Notes under the pieces: generated by a model | What the model was told of the DNA's origin: nothing | The model's database searches: none | The model's input: the letters and a program-made list of their open reading frames with translations, nothing else | Shown here: piece after piece, positions 44,344-53,063 of the stretch | Layout: each line of letters starts with the position of its first letter | Position numbering within the stretch: the stretch's first letter is position 1 | Origin: Myxococcota bacterium | GTDB lineage: Bacteria > Myxococcota_A > UBA9160 > UBA4427 | Direction of reading: 5' to 3' | Length of the DNA stretch: 63,489 nt | NCBI GenBank assembly: GCA_029941885.1 | Contig: JAPYTP010000006.1 | Span: 1 to 63,489 of the forward strand | Program-made: the position numbers and the translations under genes

Positions 44344-45162
44344 ATGAGAATCACAGGCGATAGTCGAGAGTTCGCGGAGCCCCACCGACGGGGCGCGGGG
44401 CGCCCCTTCGTCCGGACCCTTCTGGCCGCTGTCCTGGTGTTATTCGCCAGCGGGCCGACAGCATGGGCGGGCGACCTCGACATCTTCGAGGCGAGCGTCG
44501 GCCCCGGTGGTACGCGGGCGATCGGCGCTCCCGCCACCGATGTCCCGTTGGACATCGACTATTCTCCGCAGAGCGCCGAAGGCGGCGGACTCTTCGGCTT
44601 CTCGCAGATGCAAATTGTGACGACCGGAGACGTCACTCTCACAACGTCGGGTTTTCTGTGCGCCGCCGCTTCGTGCCTCTATTACCCACTCCCCTTCTCG
44701 AGCGGGAATTTGATCCTCATAACGGCAGGTGACGACCTGAACGGAGAGGTCGCAGCCACCCACGATCTCATGACGATCTCCGTTTCGGGTAGCAACGGCT
44801 TCATCGTGCTCCTCGACGGCAACTATCTCGATGCGACGGGAACGGCGGGCGCCCCGGGTGCGGTCCAGACGGTCGATTCGACCACTCTCGCAGTGGTCCC
44901 GGAACCTGGGGTGGCGTTGGGACTGACGATGGGCGGGCTCACCCTGTCGGCCGTCGGGCGCCGTCGGTCCACGAGACGATCGAGCCAACGCATCCCCGAC
45001 GGATCGTCGGTACCGCCCATCGGCAGCCGAGCGCGGCTCGAACGGCTCCGGTGCACGATCTCCTACGACAGCGACAGCATCCGCTCGATTGGAACGAGGG
45101 CCTGCTTCGCGAGTTCCTCGGGAACGACCACACGAGGCCCCTCGTTCTTCAGGCAATCGTAG
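44344..45162 (+). CDS. PEP-CTERM protein 4 with long tail overlapping nadA
   Basis: 272 aa. Signal peptide RTLLAAVLVLFASGPTAWAG, a ~150-residue extracellular part (GDLDIFEASVGPGG..., beta-rich) unlike paralogs 1-3, then VVPEPGVALGLTMGGLTLSAVGRRRSTRR, which should be the end of a PEP-CTERM protein. The frame continues another ~55 residues, the last 100 bp antisense to nadA. The ancestral stop has probably been lost. GAGG lies 5 nt before ATG 44344, and the gene starts 8 bp after the protease. Confidence 0.78.
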   Translation: MRITGDSREFAEPHRRGAGRPFVRTLLAAVLVLFASGPTAWAGDLDIFEASVGPGGTRAIGAPATDVPLDIDYSPQSAEGGGLFGFSQMQIVTTGDVTLTTSGFLCAAASCLYYPLPFSSGNLILITAGDDLNGEVAATHDLMTISVSGSNGFIVLLDGNYLDATGTAGAPGAVQTVDSTTLAVVPEPGVALGLTMGGLTLSAVGRRRSTRRSSQRIPDGSSVPPIGSRARLERLRCTISYDSDSIRSIGTRACFASSSGTTTRGPSFFRQS

Positions 45163-46013
45163 AGTTTCTCGAGCGTGTTGAGACGCATGTAGGGGCAGCG
45201 GTTGCACTCACAGCTCTCGTCCATGCCCGGAGCCTGATACAGCTCCTTCTCGGGCACCTGCTTTCTGATCGCATGGAAGACGCCATCTTCGGTGGCGACG
45301 ATCGAAGGGCGGTTCGGTGACGCCACCGCCCGTGCGATGATCCCGGTCGTACTCGCGATGAAGTCGGCCTGGTCGAGAACCGCCTGATCACATTCCGGGT
45401 GCGCCAGCACTTCCGCATCGGGGTGTTGGATCTTGAGCTTCGCGAGGCCCTTCGCGCTGAAGAGTTCGTGTACGATGCAGGCGCCCTGCCACACGATCAG
45501 ATCGTCCCGACCGGTCTCCCGCGCGACCCAGCGGGCCAGATGGCGATCGGGGGCGAAGATCAAATCCTCGCCCTCGAACTCCGCCACCATCTTGACCGCA
45601 TTCGACGACGTGCAGATCAGGTCACTCATCGCCTTTACGCCGGCAGATGCATTGATATAGGTCAGGACCTTCGCACCCGGGTGCTCTGCGACGAAGGACT
45701 TGAACGCTTCGGGCGGGCACCCGTCGGCCAGCGAACAGCCGGCCGCCATGTCCGGCACGACGACGGGGATCCCCGGGTTCAGAATCGCCGCCGTCTCGGC
45801 CATGAAGTGGACACCGCAGAAAACGATCATCTCGCAGTCGATCTGCTGTGCCGCGCGAGCCAGGGCCAAGGAGTCCCCCACGACATCGGCCAGATCCTGA
45901 ACCTCGGATTCCTGGTAGAAGTGGGCGAGCACGACCGCGCCCTTCTCTCGTTTGAGTTCGAGGATGGCCTCTTCGAGATCAGCCGGACGGGGGAGCACCG
46001 TGTCTTGGGGCAT
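45063..46013 (-). CDS. nadA: Quinolinate synthase
   Basis: 316 aa [4Fe-4S] enzyme that condenses iminoaspartate and dihydroxyacetone phosphate to quinolinate in NAD synthesis. VLAHFYQESEVQDLADVVGDSL is the N-terminal signature (split here for length), FCGVHFMAETA carries the first cluster Cys, GCSLADGCP and ECNRCPYMRLNTLEKLYDCL the later ones. MPDMAAGCSLA matches the family. Stop 45063; the convergent PEP-CTERM reading frame overlaps its last 100 bp. nadB and nadC are not in the window. Confidence 0.96.
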   Translation of the reverse strand: MPQDTVLPRPADLEEAILELKREKGAVVLAHFYQESEVQDLADVVGDSLALARAAQQIDCEMIVFCGVHFMAETAAILNPGIPVVVPDMAAGCSLADGCPPEAFKSFVAEHPGAKVLTYINASAGVKAMSDLICTSSNAVKMVAEFEGEDLIFAPDRHLARWVARETGRDDLIVWQGACIVHELFSAKGLAKLKIQHPDAEVLAHPECDQAVLDQADFIASTTGIIARAVASPNRPSIVATEDGVFHAIRKQVPEKELYQAPGMDESCECNRCPYMRLNTLEKLYDCLKNEGPRVVVPEELAKQALVPIERMLSLS

Positions 46014-46090
46014 TGTCGGGGTTCTCCAGCGTGGGCGCGCCAGGGTGGATCGGGCGAAGATCGCGAGTCGAGAAGTTAGCCATGTCTACA

Positions 46091-46972
46091 CTACTTGCCC
46101 GAGGAATCCGGCTCGATCAGAAGTGTGGGGACACCGTGGACGGGATCCCGGACCGTGCAGACACGGGTCCCGGGTTTGTTCCCTCTCCGAATTTCCGACA
46201 CGTCGAAGCCGTCGCCCAGAAGGCGCGCGCGAATGGCCTCGACGTCGACCACCTGCCACGCGAGTCCACCGAAGCGATCCGATCTCTCCGGCTGCGCCTC
46301 CACGCCGAGGCGGCTCCCGATCTCGATCGTCACGCCCCCGAGCCGGAAGAAGAGCAGCCGGACCCCTCGCTCCACGAAGGATCTGTCGAGCGCGAGTCGA
46401 ATTCCCAGGCCATCGCCGTAGAAACTGCGAGTACCGTCTGGATCGGGACTCATGATCACGACGTGATCGAGGGCATGAACGCGCTCGCTCCGATCGATGG
46501 CCGGGGGCGTCCGATTTTCACGAATCAACGGATCGGTCGACTCGCCGCTGATCAACTCGATCGGGAGGCCTCGGCTCGACTGCGCCTCGATTCCGTGAGA
46601 ACGCCACCGCCTGATACCGAGTGCCGCATCGGCCACGCCCTCTTCGTCCTCGCTCGACGCGACCCTGATGTTCCGGGCTGCCAGGGCAGCGGCGGGCTGG
46701 TCGTCGTCGCAGACCAGTCGAATCCGCGTCTGCCCGAATGTCCCCTCGCCGGATTCTCCTCTCCGATCCGCTGTCGTCGGAGCGCAATCGGAGCAGAGTT
46801 CGAACACTCCGTTGGCGAGGGCGAAGAAAGCGCTGCGAGTCCCTCGTGCCGAGTTGGATTCGATACGGACGGGGTCATGCCCTAGAAGCAGCGCGTAGTC
46901 GTGAACCGCAACCGTAAGGTCGCGGACTCGAACGACTACACTGTGGAGTGCGGAGATCATGGGGAGAACCAT
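46091..46972 (-). CDS. Two-domain VOC (glyoxalase/bleomycin-resistance-like) protein
   Basis: 293 aa. The first VOC module starts ISALHSVVVRVRDLTVAVHDYALLLG, the second HALDHVVIMSPDPDGTRSFYGDGLGI, the usual beta-alpha-beta start of each half. GVTIEIGSRLG holds a likely metal-binding Glu and HALDH a His. Metal-dependent lyase, isomerase or dioxygenase activity is possible; substrate unknown. ATG 46972 is chosen because the longer frame to 47458 overlaps the divergent genes. An ATG at 46960 is also possible. Confidence 0.78.
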   Translation of the reverse strand: MVLPMISALHSVVVRVRDLTVAVHDYALLLGHDPVRIESNSARGTRSAFFALANGVFELCSDCAPTTADRRGESGEGTFGQTRIRLVCDDDQPAAALAARNIRVASSEDEEGVADAALGIRRWRSHGIEAQSSRGLPIELISGESTDPLIRENRTPPAIDRSERVHALDHVVIMSPDPDGTRSFYGDGLGIRLALDRSFVERGVRLLFFRLGGVTIEIGSRLGVEAQPERSDRFGGLAWQVVDVEAIRARLLGDGFDVSEIRRGNKPGTRVCTVRDPVHGVPTLLIEPDSSGK

Positions 46973-46989
46973 CGCACGTCTTTTTCGCC

Positions 46990-47205
46990 ATGCCCGGGTC
47001 CGTGCGTGGAACGCCGGTCGCGGCCCTTCCGATCCTCGACCTCCTGCGCCATCCTGCGCCGCGTTTGGCCGTCCACGAGCCCGATCCCCGGCGCGGGAAT
47101 GTCCTCTACACCCAGAGTCCCGTCCCGCGCCACGAATTCCACCTGGCTCGCCGATTCGTGGAGTCGGCACCCGCAGCCCACCCGCCCAGAGAGGTTCCCC
47201 GATGA
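46990..47205 (+). CDS. Hypothetical 71-residue protein coupled to the metalloprotease gene
   Basis: ATG 46990 opens a 71-codon frame (MPGSVRGTPVAALPILDLL..., ending PPREVPR) whose TGA overlaps the ATG of the next gene as ATGA. The arrangement, the proline/arginine-rich but protein-like composition and the lack of another gene here argue for a small real gene. No family recognised, no signal peptide or membrane segment. It may instead be chance open frame in GC-rich DNA. Confidence 0.35.
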   Translation: MPGSVRGTPVAALPILDLLRHPAPRLAVHEPDPRRGNVLYTQSPVPRHEFHLARRFVESAPAAHPPREVPR

Positions 47206-48545
47206 GTCGGTCCGATTCCCGCAGCGTGCTTTCCGGCCCCGTCCTCGCAGTCGCTCTCGGGCTTATCGGCGGCCTCTCGCTAGTCGCGATGGCGTTGTGG
47301 GATGCACGCTTCGAGGGCGAAAGGGGCTCTCTTCTCGCCATCCAGATCAACGGCGTCGAGGAGCGAATGGCGCGGGATGTTCTCCTCCCAAGCCAGGGCT
47401 GGGTATTGCAGATCGTGCTGCCACCGGATCTGACCGCCGCGACCCGTGAGAGTCTCATCGTGACGCTTCGTGCCGAGCGGACCGGAGAGATGATCGAAAT
47501 CGCGGATCAGCTCGTGACGCACGGAGGCGTAGCAACCCTCGTCGTCCCCGAATCCCTCGGTCTCTACGCGGGTCTTCTCTCGATTCGCGCGACACTCACC
47601 GACGAACAGGCTCACGAACTCGTCGCCTATCGGCGGGTGCGCATCCGACGCTGGCTGGGTGGCCCACCGATCGGTTCACGCCAGATCATCCACTTCGACT
47701 TCACGATCGACCGGGATGGCGATGGCAGACCTGATTTCGAGCGTGATCTCGAAGGCTACGGCTTAGCGCTGCCCGAACGCCCCGATCTCGCGAAGACCGT
47801 CGCCGCACGAATCGCCGAGCGCGCGCTCGCTCGAGTCGCGCGCGCCTACGATGCGCGGGACGATCCGAACCGATCCGGCCTGGCGCGGGACCAGGTCTAC
47901 GTCCGGTTCCTCCTGGCAGCCGACCCGGGACCCTTCGTCACCCGGATCTGCATCGGCGGGAAGAACCGGGATCACCCGAAATCCATCGGGAACGTGCGCT
48001 TCGACCTCCGCAACGAGCACAAATCTTCGAAGGAATGTGAGAGCGACGAGGGGGCCGGGCTCTTCCCCGCCGAACTCCGCATCTACGAGCAATCGCCGCT
48101 CTACGACGAGATCCTGGGGCCCTTCTTGACCGCTCGGGGCGGCGTTGCGCTCGGCGCTTCCGGCGACGACGGAGAAATCCTCGCAAGCTTGGAGACTTCG
48201 ACCTCGAGCGATCGTGGGCGAGCGGTCGAACGCGCGATCGAAGTCCTGGGGGATGTCCTCGGTACAGTCATGGCCCACGAGTCCGCCCACGCGCTTGGCC
48301 TCGTTCCGGCCGGCCGGCCGGGGGTTGGCCTCTTCGGTGGCGCTGAGGAGGATGGGGCCTCTTACGCTCACAACCTCGACGCCCTGGGCGAGCCTCCCGG
48401 ACAGCGCTGGCTGATGAATGACGGCGGTCGCTTCGCCCTCGAGGATCTGGCCGGTCTGGGCGAGGTCGGAGAGCTTCGTTTCAGGCCACTCAACTACGCC
48501 TATTTAAAGGATCGCGTCGTGCTCATCGACGATCGTCGACCCTAG
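47202..48545 (+). CDS. Membrane-anchored zinc metalloprotease-like protein (HExxH)
   Basis: 447 aa. One N-terminal membrane segment (PVLAVALGLIGGLSLVAMAL), so the bulk is periplasmic or exported. An EF-hand-like loop DRDGDGRPDFERD lies at about residues 168-180. TVMAHESAHALGL near residue 360 is an HExxH zinc motif followed by ALGL, as in metzincin-like enzymes, though a third His at the metzincin spacing is not obvious. No family name known to me. AGAGAGG lies 6 nt before ATG 47202. Its 3' end overlaps the convergent kinase by 4 bp. Confidence 0.75.
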   Translation: MSRSDSRSVLSGPVLAVALGLIGGLSLVAMALWDARFEGERGSLLAIQINGVEERMARDVLLPSQGWVLQIVLPPDLTAATRESLIVTLRAERTGEMIEIADQLVTHGGVATLVVPESLGLYAGLLSIRATLTDEQAHELVAYRRVRIRRWLGGPPIGSRQIIHFDFTIDRDGDGRPDFERDLEGYGLALPERPDLAKTVAARIAERALARVARAYDARDDPNRSGLARDQVYVRFLLAADPGPFVTRICIGGKNRDHPKSIGNVRFDLRNEHKSSKECESDEGAGLFPAELRIYEQSPLYDEILGPFLTARGGVALGASGDDGEILASLETSTSSDRGRAVERAIEVLGDVLGTVMAHESAHALGLVPAGRPGVGLFGGAEEDGASYAHNLDALGEPPGQRWLMNDGGRFALEDLAGLGEVGELRFRPLNYAYLKDRVVLIDDRRP

Positions 48546-49600
48546 AGGTCCCAGAAGAAATCCTCGTTCGTCATTTCTCCATCGCCGCTCTCGGCCCGTG
48601 CTTCCTCTCGCTCGACCGGCGTGAGGAGATCTGCTCCCTTCGCGATTCGCTCGACGAGTTCCTCGAGATCACGCGTCTCCGTTTCCCAGTATTGGTCGGT
48701 TCCGAAATGGGGAAACGCATCGGGAAAGGCCGGATCCTGCCACCGCTTGGCGATCCACCCGGCATAGAACACGAACCGGAATCCGCGCAGGGGCTCGATC
48801 AGCGAGAAGGTCGCATCGTCGAAGGCACGAAATTGGCGATAGCTCTCGACCAACAAGCGCCGTTGGCGATCCGCCTCGGTATCGCGCCCGGGTACCAACA
48901 TCCAGACGTCCTGAACCGGTGGCCCGATGACCATGTCGTCGAAATCGAGGAAGAACCAGCCCTCGTCCCCGCGCAGCAGGTTTCCGGCGTGGCAATCTCC
49001 ATGGATCGGCTGCACTTCGACTCCGCGGCTTCGCTCGCGATAGGTCTCGACGAGCGACTCGACGGCCCTGACATATCGGGCGCTGCAGCTCGGAGGGAGC
49101 CAATCCCCGCCTTCGAGTAGATCGAGCGCCTCGAGCGGGACGCTCTCGGAATCCAGGGTACGGCGATTCGGCGCGCCTAGGTCCGCGGCGATCGCGTGGA
49201 TGCGGGCCATCAGGCGGCCGAGGACCTCGATCTGATCATCGCTGAGTTCATCGGGGGAGCGTCCGCCCGTGCGTGGCCAGATCGCATAGTGGATGTCTTC
49301 GACTTCGTGGAGCGTGTCGCCATCGGGAAACCGCAGTGGCGCGCAGACCGGAATCTCCGCTTCGACCAGAGCTGCTAGCAGCCTGTGTTCGTCTAGGATC
49401 GCCTCTCGCTCCCAGCGACCCGGTCGATAGAATTTCGCAACGACGTGGCGCCCGTCCTCCAGGCGTACGTCGTAGACCCGATTCTCGAGCGCGTTCAGCG
49501 CGAAACAATGGCCGGAAGGCACATGACCTGCGCTCTCTACCGCCTGCAACACGCGTTCGGGAGACAGCCGGAAGAAGAACTCGCTCTGGTCCTGACCCAT
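48542..49600 (-). CDS. srkA: Stress response kinase A-like protein (YihE/SrkA)
   Basis: 352 aa. Aminoglycoside-phosphotransferase-fold Ser/Thr kinase. YDVRLEDGRHVVAKFYRP carries the ATP-binding Lys, IHGDCHAGNLL the catalytic Asp/Asn loop, and FLDFDDMVIGPPVQDVW the metal-binding Asp. LLTPVEREEARAE... C-terminal features and length (about 330) match E. coli YihE, a stress kinase that protects against cell death. The physiological target is unknown. ATG at 49600 divergent from ecm. Confidence 0.9.
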   Translation of the reverse strand: MGQDQSEFFFRLSPERVLQAVESAGHVPSGHCFALNALENRVYDVRLEDGRHVVAKFYRPGRWEREAILDEHRLLAALVEAEIPVCAPLRFPDGDTLHEVEDIHYAIWPRTGGRSPDELSDDQIEVLGRLMARIHAIAADLGAPNRRTLDSESVPLEALDLLEGGDWLPPSCSARYVRAVESLVETYRERSRGVEVQPIHGDCHAGNLLRGDEGWFFLDFDDMVIGPPVQDVWMLVPGRDTEADRQRRLLVESYRQFRAFDDATFSLIEPLRGFRFVFYAGWIAKRWQDPAFPDAFPHFGTDQYWETETRDLEELVERIAKGADLLTPVEREEARAESGDGEMTNEDFFWDL

Positions 49601-49785
49601 GGTCGGAGCATACCCCGCTCTCGCGTTTGCCCCGTCTGGACAATTTCGTTAATTTTTTCGACCACTTAGAGGACCTCATCTCGACTCGCCCCGGGCCGCG
49701 GTTTCACCGATGAAGCCAATGTCGCCCGGCGTGGGCGAGAATCGACCAATCGCGCCCGACCGAGCCGCCTGCGAACGGAGCCCCC

Positions 49786-51798
49786 TTGCCTTCCGACTCG
49801 TCTTCCAACCAGTCCGCCGAGAACTCCGCCCTGCGCGATCGCGCCTGGATGTTCCGGACGTATTCGGGCCACTCCTCGGCAAAAGCGAGCAACGCGCTCT
49901 ATCGCAGCAACCTCGCCAAGGGCCAGACGGGTCTCTCGGTGGCCTTCGACCTCCCGACGCAGACCGGATACGACTCGGACCACCCGCTCGCGCGCGGCGA
50001 GGTGGGCAAGGTGGGCGTCCCGATCTGTCATATCGACGATATGGAGGTGCTCTTCGAGGAGATCCCCCTCGACCGGATGAACACCTCGATGACGATCAAC
50101 GCGACCGCCGCGTGGCTTCTCTCACTCTATATCGCCACCGCTGAGCGACAGGGCGTCGGGGCGGATGCCCTTCGTGGGACCACCCAGAACGACATCATCA
50201 AGGAATATCTCTCGCGGGGAACCTTCGTCTTCCCACCGCAGGCATCGATGCGCCTCACCAGCGAGATCGTCTCCTACACCGTCGACCACGTGCCCAACTG
50301 GAATCCGGTCAACGTCTGCTCCTATCACCTGCAGGAGGCCGGGGCGACACCCGTTCAGGAAATCGCCTTCGCGATGGCCAACGCCATCTCCGTGCTCGAC
50401 TTCGTGCGCGAGCGCGACGAGGTGGACGAGGAAACCCTGTCACGGATCTTCGGACGGATCTCCTTCTTCTTGAACGCCGGAATCCGCTTCGTCGAAGAGA
50501 TGTGCAAATGCCGCGCGATGAACCAGCTCTGGGAAGAGATCGGTCGGGATCGCTATGGAATCGAAGACGCCAAGATGTTGCGCCTGCGCTACGGCGTCCA
50601 GGTCAACAGCCTCGGCCTCACCGAAGCCCAGCCCGAGAACAACATCATTCGCATCGCTCTCGAAGCCCTCGGTGTCACACTCTCGAAGCGGGCTCGAACG
50701 CGATCCCTCCAGCTTCCCGCCTGGAACGAAGCCCTCGGCTTGCCGCGACCCTGGGATCAGCAGCTCTCGCTCCGCACCCAGCAGATCCTCGCCTACGAGA
50801 CCGATCTCCTCGAATACGAGGATCTCTTCGATGGCTCACACGTCATCGAACGCAAAACGGCGGAGCTACTCGTCGCCGCACGCGAGGAGATGAATCGGGT
50901 GATCGAGATGGGCGGCGCGGTGATGGCGATCGAAAACGCCTACATGAAACAGAGACTGGTCGAGAGCCATACCGATCGCTTGCGCGCGATCGAATCCGGA
51001 GACCTCACGGTCGTCGGGGTGAACGCGTATCAGGAGAGTGTCGAGTCCCCCCTCGTCGAGGAAGGATCGAGCTCGATTCTCAAGGTCGACGAATCCGCCG
51101 AGCGAGAGCAGATCAGGGCACTCGCTGCGTATCGTGAGCGTCGCAACGCAGACGAAGCGGCGCGGGCCCTCCGCCATCTCGAAGACGTGGTCAAAAAGGG
51201 TGGCAACATCATGCCGCCTTCGATCGAAGCAGCGAAGGCGGGCGTCACGACCGGTGAGTGGTCTCAGGTCTTGCGAGACGTATTCGGCGAGTACCGTGCT
51301 CCGACCGGCGTCTCGGCCGCTCCTCTCACCGCCGCCAGTGACGATGTCCAGGCGGTACGCGATCGCGTCGATGCTCTCTCGAGCAACCTCGGCCGACGGC
51401 TCAAGATCCTCGTGGGCAAGCCCGGTCTCGACGGCCACAGCAACGGCGCCGAGCAAATCGCCGTCAAGGCGCGAGACGTCGGCATGGAAGTCGTCTACGA
51501 CGGAATTAGGCTCACACCCGAGGAGATCGTTCGGTCCGCCCAGGACGAAGGGGTCCACGTCATCGGCCTGTCGATTCTGTCCGGCTCCCACGGCGTCCTG
51601 GTAACCGATGTGGTCGATCGATTGCGCGAGACGGGACTCGGGGAAATTCCGGTCGTGGTGGGTGGCATCATCCCCGACGATGACGCGCGCAAGCTGAAAG
51701 AGGCCGGCGTGCGCCGCGTCTACACGCCCAAAGACTTCGATCTCACCCGCATCATGGCCGAGATCGTCGATGTCGTGTCGGAGTCGAATGCCGCCTGA
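49786..51798 (+). CDS. meaA: Ethylmalonyl-CoA mutase (MeaA/Ecm-type B12-dependent mutase)
   Basis: 670 aa. RDRAWMFRTYSGHSSAKASN and QTGLSVAFDLPTQTGYDSD match the (2R)-ethylmalonyl-CoA mutase (MeaA) clade rather than methylmalonyl-CoA mutase. It converts ethylmalonyl-CoA to methylsuccinyl-CoA in the ethylmalonyl-CoA pathway. The C-terminal B12 domain has GKPGLDGHSNGAEQIA (DxHxxG with base-off His) and LSILSGSH. Single-chain fusion of catalytic and cobalamin domains is normal for Ecm. Start TTG 49786, CGGAG 5 nt upstream. Overlaps meaB by 11 bp. Crotonyl-CoA carboxylase/reductase is not in the window. Confidence 0.92.
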   Translation: MPSDSSSNQSAENSALRDRAWMFRTYSGHSSAKASNALYRSNLAKGQTGLSVAFDLPTQTGYDSDHPLARGEVGKVGVPICHIDDMEVLFEEIPLDRMNTSMTINATAAWLLSLYIATAERQGVGADALRGTTQNDIIKEYLSRGTFVFPPQASMRLTSEIVSYTVDHVPNWNPVNVCSYHLQEAGATPVQEIAFAMANAISVLDFVRERDEVDEETLSRIFGRISFFLNAGIRFVEEMCKCRAMNQLWEEIGRDRYGIEDAKMLRLRYGVQVNSLGLTEAQPENNIIRIALEALGVTLSKRARTRSLQLPAWNEALGLPRPWDQQLSLRTQQILAYETDLLEYEDLFDGSHVIERKTAELLVAAREEMNRVIEMGGAVMAIENAYMKQRLVESHTDRLRAIESGDLTVVGVNAYQESVESPLVEEGSSSILKVDESAEREQIRALAAYRERRNADEAARALRHLEDVVKKGGNIMPPSIEAAKAGVTTGEWSQVLRDVFGEYRAPTGVSAAPLTAASDDVQAVRDRVDALSSNLGRRLKILVGKPGLDGHSNGAEQIAVKARDVGMEVVYDGIRLTPEEIVRSAQDEGVHVIGLSILSGSHGVLVTDVVDRLRETGLGEIPVVVGGIIPDDDARKLKEAGVRRVYTPKDFDLTRIMAEIVDVVSESNAA

Positions 51799-52837
51799 GC
51801 ATCCCGCGCCTCTCGCGTCCGCCCGCATCTCCGGAGATTCGTCCGAGAGCGCCTCCCCCGCGACCGCCGAACCTCGAGCGCTCGCGGCGCGGGTGGTGGA
51901 GGGAGATCGCGCCGCGATCGCCGAAGCGTTGAATCGCGTCGATGACAATCGACCTCGGAATCGAGACGATGCGCTCACCCTCCTCGATGCCCTCGAGCCA
52001 CGGCGAAACGGCATTCGAATCGGCGTGACCGGCGCCCCCGGCGCCGGCAAGTCGACCCTGCTCGAAGCTCTCGTCTCGGGCCTTCACGAGCGTGGCCGGT
52101 CGGTCGGCGTGCTCGCCGTCGACCCCTCGAGCAAGCGATCCGGAGGCGCTCTGTTAGGCGACCGCATGCGCATCGGCAGCGCCGCAAGGGAAACCGGAGT
52201 CTTTCTGCGCTCCCTCGCAGCACGCGATCAGCTCGGCGGCCTTTCCGAGGTCACGGGGCCGAGTCTCGATATCCTCTCGAGTGCTCTCGATGCTGTCTTC
52301 GTAGAGACCGTCGGTGTCGGGCAATCCGAAGCTCAGGTGATCGACCTCGTCGACAGCCTGGTCTTCGTCGTCCAGCCGGCGGCGGGCGATCTGATTCAGT
52401 TCATGAAAGCCGGGATCCTCGAATGGCCCGATGTCTTCTTCGTCAATAAATCCGATCTCGGCGATCTCGCCCGCCGCACCGCGGCCGAGCTACGGGCCGG
52501 CCTCGACCTCGGCACACGACGCGATCCGAACCACATGCCCAAGGTGTTGTGCGGCTCCGCGCGCGATGGCATCGAAATCGACTCGCTGATCGATGCGATC
52601 GACGAACACCAGCAATACCTGACGGAGACCGGCCTTCGTGACGTGCGGCGCCGGGAGGGACGAGCAGCCCGGGTTCGGTCCGCCCTCGCGACGCGCTTTG
52701 GGTCTTTCGGCCTCGGCCTGCTGGGATCGGGCACCATCGAGTCCTACGCAGCGGACCATCCCTCCCTATCCGTCGACCGTCTGATCGACGACCTTGGGAA
52801 GCGCATCGAACCAGGATTCGCTTCGGATGTTCCGTAG
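51788..52837 (+). CDS. meaB: MeaB/ArgK G-protein chaperone of B12-dependent mutase
   Basis: 349 aa. GVTGAPGAGKSTLLEAL is the P-loop, VGVLAVDPSSKRSGGALLGDR the switch region, VETVGVGQSE the G3 region and FVNKSD the NKxD specificity motif. MeaB proteins guard and reload the cofactor of acyl-CoA mutases. ATG 51788 lies 11 bp inside the meaA gene, showing translational coupling, and the adenosyltransferase on the other strand supplies the cofactor. Length slightly above family average owing to an N-terminal extension. Confidence 0.95.
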   Translation: MPPEHPAPLASARISGDSSESASPATAEPRALAARVVEGDRAAIAEALNRVDDNRPRNRDDALTLLDALEPRRNGIRIGVTGAPGAGKSTLLEALVSGLHERGRSVGVLAVDPSSKRSGGALLGDRMRIGSAARETGVFLRSLAARDQLGGLSEVTGPSLDILSSALDAVFVETVGVGQSEAQVIDLVDSLVFVVQPAAGDLIQFMKAGILEWPDVFFVNKSDLGDLARRTAAELRAGLDLGTRRDPNHMPKVLCGSARDGIEIDSLIDAIDEHQQYLTETGLRDVRRREGRAARVRSALATRFGSFGLGLLGSGTIESYAADHPSLSVDRLIDDLGKRIEPGFASDVP

Positions 52838-53063
52838 GCGACGTCTTCGAGGCGCCTCGGCGGATCGTCCGCGCCGGGGAGTATTCGCGCGCATCCTTCG
52901 GACGATCTTCTTCGCCCTCCTCTTCGCATTTCTATTCGGATTCGTGATCGGAACGTTCCTGCGTCGGGAGATCGATCGCCCAGCCCGGTACATGGGCAAG
53001 CTCTCGAGTGAAGCACCGACGACTCCGATCGTTCTGAGCACGCCTCGCGTCTCGCCGACGACG
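52827..53063 (+). CDS. Small single-span membrane protein, overlapping meaB, stop not found
   Basis: An ATG at 52827 overlaps the 3' end of meaB by 11 bp, as meaB does with meaA. The frame encodes a basic start (MFRRRRLRG) and one strong membrane helix (IFFALLFAFLFGFVIGTFL), then polar residues. It has no stop before 53921, running antisense to the adenosyltransferase. A TGA at 53035 in the +1 frame suggests that a base is missing. Only the part before the adenosyltransferase gene is annotated. Possibly a real small membrane protein. Confidence 0.4.

Noticed and set aside
49601..49785. Cobalamin riboswitch upstream of ethylmalonyl-CoA mutase
   Set aside because: No B12-box or characteristic helices seen in the 185-bp gap.
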